A program made the translations under genes and the position numbers. DNA of 12,653 bases. Origin: JAVWPP01 sp036635835. GTDB taxonomy: Bacteria; Bacillota; Clostridia; TANB77; CAG-465. The notes beneath the pieces were generated by a model, which was not told the DNA's origin, did no database searches, and was given only the letters and a program-made list of their open reading frames with translations. Shown here in pieces: positions 7,516-12,653 of this stretch. The stretch covers positions 1-12,653 of the forward strand of contig JAVWPP010000033.1 of assembly GCA_036635835.1 (NCBI GenBank). Direction: 5' to 3'. The stretch's first letter is position 1. Every line of letters begins with the position of its first letter.

Positions 7516-8715
7516 TTAAGCATATGCATTTTTATTATATGCTAATTTTTCAATTTTATATTTATTCTTAATATCTTCAAACTGCTTTTTGGAAATTGGG
7601 TAAGCGCTAACTAGTAGCTTAGAGCAGTGCATTACAACTACGTGCAAGTAATCGCAAGTTACTCTAACTCCATTTTCATTGTAAGAATAGCCAACATTAT
7701 CTATCTTTTTAATATACTTATCATGTTGATCCATGTAGGTATAATCTGGCTCTTCTATAGCGTTTAGAACATCTTCTAATTTGTAATTTGTAAAATATCC
7801 AACACATACTTTTTTGTCTGCTTTTATATGCTTTATAACGTGTTTTTGGTAATAGTCTTTTTTAAAAGTTTTCATTTCATGAGCTAAATATTTTTTTACT
7901 TTTTCATCTCTAAAATATTCTTTTATTTCTTCTTGCATGTTTCTATCTAGATAATATTTATATGCATACTGCATATATACTTTAAATACATGATTTAACT
8001 TGCTTTCTTCTAATACAAGTATTAGAATATCAAAAAGGTTTTCTCTTATTAAATAATTAATAATTTTAACTTGTATATCTAAATTTTGTTTGTTTTCTTC
8101 ATTGCAAACTTTAATTACTGCAACTAAGCCTTGTTTGTATGAACTCTTTAGATATGCATTTACAAGTTCTTTTATCTCTAGTTTAGATACATTTTCTAAG
8201 CTTTCTTTTGTTATTTCAAGTATTCTTTTATCTATTAACAGTTTTCTTTTTATGCATAAAGTTCTTGTTGCTTTTATCACTTCTTCGCTACAATCATGTG
8301 AATATTTATAGTTTATAATAGCTTGTATGCAAACTGGTTTCTTAGCTACTTCACATATTATTTCAAGTATTTTTACATATACACAGCACTCTAGTGCTCT
8401 GCATTTTTTAAGTGCTACAGTTAAACTTGCCATTATTTCTTTCCTGTGTTTGTTTTCTGCATAACCATTTATAAGGTAACCAAACCGGTTTGCTATTTCT
8501 ATGGTGTTTGCTTCAAGAATTAAGCTACATAATTTATCGTCTAGTTTTTCATCTACAAATCTTCTCATTATTTCTGTTTCGTGATCTATATCATTAATGT
8601 TTTTCAAAAAATCTTTTTCTAAATCTGCACAGTCTATTTTTTCTTGCATATTTGTTTCTAAATTTTTTTTGAATTTCTCTATTTCTTTTAAACTGACTAT
8701 TTCAGATATCTTCAT
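7516..8715 (-). CDS. Orphan helical protein, 399 residues
   Basis: I do not recognise this protein. It is predicted soluble, rich in Lys, Glu and Ile, and nearly all helical up to about residue 290 (for example LEKDFLKNINDIDHETEIMRRF, broken in the family-like rhythm of short paired helices), which would fit a helical-repeat scaffold. Several cysteines are scattered without a metal-binding pattern. The C-terminal 100 residues change character (KKVCVGYFTNYKLEDVL, then VGYSYNENGVRVTCDYLHVVVMHCSKLLVSAYPI) and look like a small alpha/beta domain. The ATG has GAGGAG upstream. It is a closed single-gene unit with a perfect promoter and a strong terminator. An E element lies upstream of the promoter. 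The lack of a known domain and its neighbours (NERD protein, ExoIII) leave its role open. Confidence 0.8.
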   Translation of the reverse strand: MKISEIVSLKEIEKFKKNLETNMQEKIDCADLEKDFLKNINDIDHETEIMRRFVDEKLDDKLCSLILEANTIEIANRFGYLINGYAENKHRKEIMASLTVALKKCRALECCVYVKILEIICEVAKKPVCIQAIINYKYSHDCSEEVIKATRTLCIKRKLLIDKRILEITKESLENVSKLEIKELVNAYLKSSYKQGLVAVIKVCNEENKQNLDIQVKIINYLIRENLFDILILVLEESKLNHVFKVYMQYAYKYYLDRNMQEEIKEYFRDEKVKKYLAHEMKTFKKDYYQKHVIKHIKADKKVCVGYFTNYKLEDVLNAIEEPDYTYMDQHDKYIKKIDNVGYSYNENGVRVTCDYLHVVVMHCSKLLVSAYPISKKQFEDIKNKYKIEKLAYNKNAYA

Positions 8716-8768
8716 CTTAATCGCTCCTCAAAAATTATTTTTAAGACTGATTATTGTTTTATGCTTAT

Positions 8769-8797
8769 ATTATATACTATTTTAACTATTATGTCAA
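8769..8797 (-). promoter_or_regulatory. Sigma-A promoter of the 399-residue gene
   Basis: Minus strand TTGACA (8792-8797), 17 bases, TATAAT (8769-8774): perfect consensus. The start point would be near 8762, with a leader of about 45 bases. E3 lies 43 bases upstream of the -35, so it would not be in this transcript. Confidence 0.92.
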
Positions 8798-8839
8798 CAA
8801 GTATAGCTATATTGTAAGTGTTTTCTAAGAAAAAGTTCT

Positions 8840-8909
8840 AAAACGTATGAGTAAGTTTCTTCTCATTATATATATTACCGTATCTAGATAGTTTCTTTTT
8901 ATATGTTTC
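8840..8909 (-). repeat. E element copy 3 (70 bases)
   Basis: Left end AAAACGTATGAG, core TTCTCATTATATATATTA then CCGTATCTAGATAG, right end ATATGTTTC. It lies between the NERD terminator and the promoter of the 399-residue gene. This is the one site where no good promoter lies directly upstream. Confidence 0.8.
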
Positions 8910-8918
8910 AAAAAAATA

Positions 8919-8959
8919 TAAAAAAGTATACGCAAGGCAAATTACTTTACCTTGCGTAT
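8919..8959 (-). terminator. Intrinsic terminator of the NERD gene
   Basis: Stem ATACGCAAGG/CCTTGCGTAT (8928-8937 with 8950-8959) with a 12-base loop. On the minus strand ACTTTTT follows within one or two bases. It begins 4 bases after the stop codon. Confidence 0.92.
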
Positions 8960-8963
8960 TTAT

Positions 8964-9977
8964 TTAGTTTTTTTCATTTATATAATATATTTTACCACAC
9001 TCTAAACAAGAGTAAAATATTTTTCTATGTCTTATGTGCTGAGTAGCTCCGCAGCATGGGCAGATTCCTACTAATTTTATATCTTCTATGTCTATTATTT
9101 TATCTTTTATATTGTTAGAAAGAAATATAAAGGCACTTGCAAAAACAATGCTTATGATTCCTATAACTGCAATTAAAGACAAGAAGCTTATGCCAGCAGA
9201 TATAACTATAAGTAAAAGAAGTGTAAATACTACTAGCATTATAATTAAAGCATACTGTAGATATTCAAAAGATTGTTTATTTAATTCTTCTATTTTTGAT
9301 TTTTTTTCGTTTGTAGAAAACTCTCTAACATTGTTTAAATACACTTTTAAATCTGTTTTATGCTCTGCTTTTTTCTCGCTATTTATATAGTTTTTAGCTA
9401 GCTCTTCTGGATTATATACTGCATTTTTAACAGATATTTTATCTAGATAATCTATTTTTTCTTGCTTTGTTAAATTGCTATATGATTTTATATATCTAAA
9501 AATTTTAGCTACTGTTTCTTCATCTAAAACTTCTTTTTTTTCTAATATTTCTTTCTTTATTTCTCTTGCTAAAGCACTTTCTTTTTGCATGCATATTTGA
9601 GAGCTAGCAGCATCTATTTCATCTATATTTGCTCCCTTTGGAAAGCTTACAAATGCTTTATATTTGCTTTTAGAAACCTCTGGAACTATGTTTAAAAGCT
9701 CTTTTAAAGCGCTAGATACTGCTTTATATATATTAGGTATTTCATTTGTTTTTCTTCCAATGCTTTGCACCCAAGTTTTATCTTTTTCGTTTCCTTTTAT
9801 GCTTCCACTTAGCTCCTCTATTTTAATTATATATATTCCTGTTTTATGCACTACTACGTAGTCTAAAAGCACGTTTTGTCCCTTTAGCGGAATGCTTAAA
9901 TTCTTTATACAGTACTTTTGCTCTTTAAAAACCAAGTCTAGTTTTTTAATATTTTCTTCTTTTGTTATATTCCCCAT
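8964..9977 (-). CDS. NERD-domain membrane protein with C-terminal zinc ribbon
   Basis: NERD domains belong to the PD-(D/E)xK nuclease-like fold and are found in many poorly characterised bacterial proteins. In this 337-residue protein the domain spans about 10-130, with LLDYVVVHKTGIYIIKIE (37-54), SGSIKG and TWVQSIG. Two hydrophobic helices follow at about 242-262 and 264-287, then a zinc ribbon with CPCC (306-309) and CLEC (324-327). The N-terminal domain is probably cytoplasmic. Most family members read ExK where this one has Lys52-Ile53-Glu54, so the catalytic pair is swapped or lost; Asp39 is kept. The ATG has only a modest ribosome site (GGAAAAAGG). A promoter lies 29-57 bases upstream and a strong terminator follows the stop. 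The promoter sits inside a block that is duplicated 2.1 kb away. Confidence 0.85.
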   Translation of the reverse strand: MGNITKEENIKKLDLVFKEQKYCIKNLSIPLKGQNVLLDYVVVHKTGIYIIKIEELSGSIKGNEKDKTWVQSIGRKTNEIPNIYKAVSSALKELLNIVPEVSKSKYKAFVSFPKGANIDEIDAASSQICMQKESALAREIKKEILEKKEVLDEETVAKIFRYIKSYSNLTKQEKIDYLDKISVKNAVYNPEELAKNYINSEKKAEHKTDLKVYLNNVREFSTNEKKSKIEELNKQSFEYLQYALIIMLVVFTLLLLIVISAGISFLSLIAVIGIISIVFASAFIFLSNNIKDKIIDIEDIKLVGICPCCGATQHIRHRKIFYSCLECGKIYYINEKN

Positions 9978-10005
9978 TTTACCTTTTTCCTTTGTTTTTT
10001 ATTTA

Positions 10006-10034
10006 ATTATATATTATATCTCTAAATATTTCAA
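10006..10034 (-). promoter_or_regulatory. Sigma-A promoter of the NERD gene
   Basis: Minus strand TTGAAA (10029-10034), 17 bases, TATAAT (10006-10011). A second TATAAT at 10013-10018 lies at a poor distance and is probably not used with this -35. The start point would be near 9999, giving a leader of about 22 bases. Confidence 0.8.
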
Positions 10035-10062
10035 TATCTTTTATTTTTTTATTTTTTTCTTA

Positions 10063-10134
10063 AAAACATATATCTATCTTTATTCTCATTATCTAAATTA
10101 CCGTATATATATATAGTTTGGCTTTATATATTTT
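10063..10134 (-). repeat. E element copy 4 (72 bases)
   Basis: Left end AAAACATATAT, core TTCTCATTATCTAAATTA then CCGTATATATATATAG, right end ATATATTTT. It lies between two predicted promoters, 29 bases upstream of the NERD -35. Confidence 0.75.
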
Positions 10135-10164
10135 ATTTTCATTTAATATTATTTAGAGCTTAAA

Positions 10165-10193
10165 ATTATACATAGAAACTATATAAATGTTAA
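10165..10193 (-). promoter_or_regulatory. Second upstream promoter, ahead of E copy 4
   Basis: Minus strand TTAACA (10188-10193), 17 bases, TATAAT (10165-10170). The predicted start near 10158 puts E4 about 24 bases into the transcript, close to the distance seen for E2 and xth. Transcription would continue into the NERD gene. Confidence 0.65.
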
Positions 10194-10202
10194 TACTAAT
10201 AC

Positions 10203-10372
10203 CGTTCTAGGGTAGTTAATGGCTACTCTAATGGACCAACTGAAGGAAAAATAACTTGATTAAAGTAATAAAACGTATATCTTTTAGTTTTATAAATTTA
10301 AGTAAAATACTACGCTTCTATTTGGATCTTTTGTGTTGCTTTATTTCTATATGTTTCCATTACACTTCATAA
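10203..10372 (+). pseudogene. ISL3-type transposase C-terminal fragment, copy 1
   Basis: On the plus strand one frame reads VVNGYSNGPTEGKI. After losing one A in an A-run near 10247, the next frame continues NLIKVIKRISFSFINL to a TAA at 10370-10372. Joined, this gives SNGPTEGKNNLIKVIKRISF, which fits the C-terminal SNGxxEGxNNxIKxxKR signature of ISL3/IS204-type transposases (family knowledge). Only about 55 of the usual 400 or more residues remain, so it is a dead remnant. Stops appear in all frames I followed to the left of 10200. Confidence 0.72.
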
Positions 10373-10425
10373 AAAAACCGAAATACAAATAATTATCTCT
10401 AATCCTCTGTATTTCAACTGTTTTT
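10371..10425. terminator. Hairpin after the transposase fragment, copy 1
   Basis: Stem GAAATACA/TGTATTTC (10380-10387 with 10408-10415) and a 20-base loop, with seven A before and TTTTT after. It could act in both directions: for the transposase on plus and for the AlbA_2 gene on minus. Copy 2 has two more pairs. Confidence 0.6.
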
Positions 10426-10490
10426 AAACTTTCTTGACCCCAACCATTGACTTAGAGCCAGATTTTACTCTGCTCCTAGTTTTACTGTTT

Positions 10491-11886
10491 CTATAATACT
10501 TGCCAATAACCTGTCTTATCTGATCCGATTCTTTGTATCAGGTTTAATTTTTTTAAAGTATTAATATTTCGTATAATTGTACTTTGGTCTTTATTTAATT
10601 TGTTAGCTAATTCAATTGTTGTAATTTCATTATATTTACTCATAAATTCAAGTATTTTCATTTGTGTTTTATTTAATTTTACACTTGCATTTACACTTGC
10701 ATTTACACTTGCATTTGCACTTACATTTATCATATTTTTTAATTCTTGGTTATTGTAATTCATATTTTTAAATGTAGCTCTAAACCAGCTTCTATCTGAA
10801 TAAAATTCCACATTTTCAATTTTTTGAACTGCATTTATTATTTTCACAAAACCACTACCTCTTTTTTCCATAAAGTCTAGTCTTTGAAACACATCCGCAA
10901 TTATAGGATTTCTTCTACTTGATGGTACTTGATATATATCTACATCTTGTATTACTGTTCCATCAAACATTCCACCGTGGAGATACTATTTCTAATCTAT
11001 CATCAAAAATATCAATGTGAACTTCACTTCCCATACTATTATATTGTCTATGAATTAGTGCATTAGTTAGTGCTTCAAGTATTGCATCATCATTATATTC
11101 AGGATAATTTATTCTTCCATTTACTGTTTTTCTCCATGCTTTTTTATTATGTTTTTTTATAAAGTCAAATCCAGCTTGCCTTAAATAAATAAGGTTTCCT
11201 GAACACTCTGCATCATCTACAGCATCCACTAATCCTGATGCTTTATTAAGTCCATTCCATCTTGTGCAAAATATTCTTGATTGCAAAAGTTTACATTGAT
11301 CAGCAAATAATATTCCTGCATATGTTACTTTGTTATCTTCCGTAACAAGTCCAAATGAGATATAATCTTTATCCTCATTAAAATCATTTCGTGTATTTTG
11401 TTTATATGTTGCTTTTAGTAATGTAAAACTTAAATCCTTAAAATTTTCTTGTGATATATCTGCATCAAATGATGATCTAGTTCCTTTTAATATAAGTTCA
11501 TTTAGCATATGTTCAGGACAATTTACTGATTGTTCTCCCATTCGAACATATGCAGTCTTTGCTCCATCTCCATTATAATAGTATGGTGTTCTTGCTCCGC
11601 TGTCTACCTCTACTTTTATTATATCCTTATCTTCAATCTTTATAGCACTTATATAAAATCTAGGTGTTGGCTCAATTCTAGTTTTTATAAATTCACTTAT
11701 TTTTTCAATTGTTTTTTGCGGATCATCTATTCCTGTATATTTATTATTTTTATCTACACCAAAATATATTATTCCACCAATTCCATTTGAAAAAGCACTA
11801 ACTGATTTTAACCAACTTTTTGGTTTTTCTTTCTCAAGTGTCACTTTACATTCCACCTCTGTAGTTTCAGCTATAATATCTTTCAA
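10491..11886 (-). pseudogene. AlbA_2/RecG-like transcriptional regulator, frameshifted
   Basis: Two frames together encode one protein of about 464 residues: 11886 down to about 10978, then about 10976 down to 10491. The N-terminal half is an AlbA_2 (Schlafen-type) domain (VECKVTLEKEKPKSWLKSVSAF, broken as ECK and FSNGIGGIIYFGVDK). Next come the ATPase-like C-terminal region of 'RecG-like' regulators (ALTNALIHRQY, RLEIVSP, then GGMFDGT, RRNPIIADVF and MEKRGSGF), a NASV-repeat linker and a winged helix (TTIELANKLNKDQSTIIRNINTLKKLNLI). Family members are usually described as DNA-binding regulators. One extra base (G at 10977 on plus) turns the expected SPGGMFDGT into SPRWNV and a stop. The start is TTG with AGGAGG eight bases upstream, so the gene was probably functional until recently. 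A sequencing error is possible. Confidence 0.85.
10681..10728 (-). repeat. Four 12-base tandem repeats in the regulator linker
   Basis: Plus-strand unit ACACTTGCATTT occurs three times exactly, followed by a variant GCACTTACATTT. It encodes the repeated N-A-S-V between the ATPase-like part and the winged helix. Similar asparagine-valine linkers occur in other AlbA_2 regulators, so unit number may vary. Confidence 0.9.
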
Positions 11887-11898
11887 AAAATCTACCTC

Positions 11899-12107
11899 CT
11901 AATCTTCAATTAATCTTGCTACATCCTTAGCATATTTTTTTGTATTTACCTTTCAATAGTATTCCATATTTATATTTATAATTATTTATTTTATACTCAC
12001 CTATTGTTGTATTTTTGCAATTACCACACCAAACATTATTTAATACTAATTCCTGTTTATCTTTAGGTATTTAATCACATTAGGCAACTGCTCGATATGC
12101 TGAACTT
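11899..12107 (-). pseudogene. Truncated zinc-ribbon protein gene
   Basis: No intact frame exists, but three minus-strand pieces read as one protein: VQHIEQLPNVIKYL, then KDKQELVLNN followed by VWCGNCKNTTIGEYKIN and YGILLKGKYKK, then AKDVARLIED and a stop. Two frameshifts are needed, near 12050 and near 11935. WCGNC is one half of a zinc ribbon; the expected second CxxC lies at the second frameshift (KYKK, IC), so it is damaged. The N-terminus is cut off exactly where the long repeat begins (12107/12108). Its stop overlaps the AGGAGG of the AlbA_2 regulator, so the two were probably once a translationally linked pair. I cannot name the family. Confidence 0.65.
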
Positions 12108-12131
12108 CCTTTTTCCTTTGTTTTTTATTTA

Positions 12132-12160
12132 ATTATATATTATATCTCTAAATATTTCAA
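12132..12160 (-). promoter_or_regulatory. Duplicate of the NERD promoter
   Basis: Identical to 10006-10034: TTGAAA, 17 bases, TATAAT. Here it would drive the truncated zinc-ribbon gene and the AlbA_2 regulator. Confidence 0.7.
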
Positions 12161-12188
12161 TATCTTTTATTTTTTTATTTTTTTCTTA

Positions 12189-12260
12189 AAAACATATATC
12201 TATCTTTATTCTCATTATCTAAATTACCGTATATATATATAGTTTGGCTTTATATATTTT
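12189..12260 (-). repeat. E element copy 5 (72 bases)
   Basis: Identical to E copy 4, carried along by the 448-base duplication rather than being an independent occurrence. Confidence 0.75.
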
Positions 12261-12290
12261 ATTTTCATTTAATATTATTTAGAGCTTAAA

Positions 12291-12319
12291 ATTATACATA
12301 GAAACTATATAAATGTTAA
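12291..12319 (-). promoter_or_regulatory. Duplicate of the upstream promoter ahead of E
   Basis: Identical to 10165-10193: TTAACA, 17 bases, TATAAT, placing E copy 5 about 24 bases into the predicted transcript. Confidence 0.6.
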
Positions 12320-12328
12320 TACTAATAC

Positions 12329-12498
12329 CGTTCTAGGGTAGTTAATGGCTACTCTAATGGACCAACTGAAGGAAAAATAACTTGATTAAAGTAATAAAAC
12401 GTATATCTTTTAGTTTTATAAATTTAAGTAAAATACTACGCTTCTATTTGGATCTTTTGTGTTGCTTTATTTCTATATGTTTCCATTATACTTCATAA
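12329..12498 (+). pseudogene. ISL3-type transposase C-terminal fragment, copy 2
   Basis: Same fragment as at 10203, with the same single-base loss and only one, synonymous, change (TAC to TAT). The shared frameshift shows that the copy was made after the transposase had already died. Its terminal sequence (to 12569) is shortened by a deletion. Confidence 0.72.
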
Positions 12499-12503
12499 AA
12501 AAA

Positions 12504-12543
12504 TCGAAATACAAATAATTATCTCTAGTCCTCTGTATTTCGA
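12504..12543. terminator. Hairpin after the transposase fragment, copy 2
   Basis: Stem TCGAAATACA/TGTATTTCGA, 10 perfect pairs with a 20-base loop, flanked by A and T runs. Two of the five differences from copy 1 (12504 and 12542) are exactly those that complete the outer two pairs, so copy 2 probably keeps the original stem. Confidence 0.65.
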
Positions 12544-12653
12544 CAGTTTTTAAACATTTACTTAGAGCCCTTTTATTATTGACTCCTGCAGAATCTAATT
12601 GTAATTTGTCGCTATTTCTTTCTTCTATTAAAAAACAAACATTTAATAAGTAA

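Larger units (their letters stand above)
9982..10459. repeat. Long direct repeat, copy 1
   Basis: Bases 9982-10429 match 12108-12555 at 443 of 448 positions with no gap (offset 2126). Differences fall only at 10363, 10378, 10402, 10416 and 10419. Homology continues as an ISL3-type end to 10459, but copy 2 has lost 16 bases there. The left edge lies inside the NERD ribosome site, which is not a natural insertion-sequence end. Confidence 0.95.
10203..10459 (+). mobile_element. ISL3-family right-end remnant, copy 1
   Basis: The transposase fragment, its terminator and a probable terminal sequence at 10436-10459 form a solo right end. Read inwards on minus, the tip begins GGCTCTAAGTC, and ISL3-family ends commonly begin GGCTCT. 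The left part of the element is missing, so it cannot move alone. Confidence 0.65.
12108..12569. repeat. Long direct repeat, copy 2
   Basis: Second copy of the block found at 9982, same orientation. Bases 12108-12555 are 443/448 identical to copy 1. After TTTTTAAAC it has ATTTA in place of 21 bases and rejoins at CTTAGAGCC. It abuts the truncated zinc-ribbon gene on the left. Confidence 0.95.

Noticed and set aside
6347..8909. ATGAG...CTCAT hairpin as the defining feature of E
   Set aside because: It is present in copies 1 and 3 but lost in copies 2 and 4 without compensating changes, while the downstream core is kept.
10681..10728. Short tandem repeats resembling a CRISPR-like array
   Set aside because: Units are 12 bases with no spacers, in frame inside a coding region, and encode a known type of linker.
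12473..12653. A 59-codon open minus-strand frame running in from the window edge
   Set aside because: It lies mostly over the plus-strand ISL3 fragment, hairpin and terminal sequence, and the matching frame in copy 1 is broken. The part beyond 12570 could be the tail of an interrupted gene, but 28 codons are too few to judge.

Overview
The window is AT-rich, and every intact gene lies on the minus strand. The proteins are ordinary low-GC Firmicute types: SecG next to RNase R, and a Clostridia-style HisRS with four cysteine pairs. Promoters are textbook sigma-A and ribosome sites are purine-rich. The best guess is an uncultured or gut-type member of the Clostridia; the species cannot be named from this sequence.

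Region 1 (1-5290) is a housekeeping operon read right to left: secG, rnr (RNase R), a membrane protein of unknown function, trmB and hisS. Gaps are 12-20 bases and there is one visible promoter, upstream of secG. It joins protein export, RNA turnover, tRNA modification and tRNA charging.

Region 2 (5320-10140) is a run of single genes. In transcription order they are a NERD-domain membrane protein with a zinc ribbon, a 399-residue orphan, exodeoxyribonuclease III, a 130-residue orphan and a 144-residue orphan. Most have their own promoter, and several have intrinsic terminators. Upstream of four of the five sits one copy of a 70-72 base element, here called E. It has 9-base terminal inverted repeats and a conserved core, and always the same orientation relative to the gene. 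At three of the four sites a good promoter lies just upstream, so E would be near the 5' end of the transcript. I do not recognise this element, and it is the best candidate here for something undescribed.

Region 3 (9982-12653) is accessory and rearranged. A 448-base block (443 of 448 identical) occurs twice in direct orientation, 2126 bases apart. It holds the NERD promoter, an E element, a second promoter, and a decayed C-terminal fragment of an ISL3-type transposase with its terminator; a terminal sequence follows it, intact in copy 1 and deleted in copy 2. Between the copies lie a frameshifted AlbA_2/RecG-like regulator gene and, upstream of it, the truncated remnant of a small zinc-ribbon gene. 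The layout looks like a degenerate composite transposon or a recombination scar.

No tRNA, rRNA, CRISPR array or replication origin was seen.
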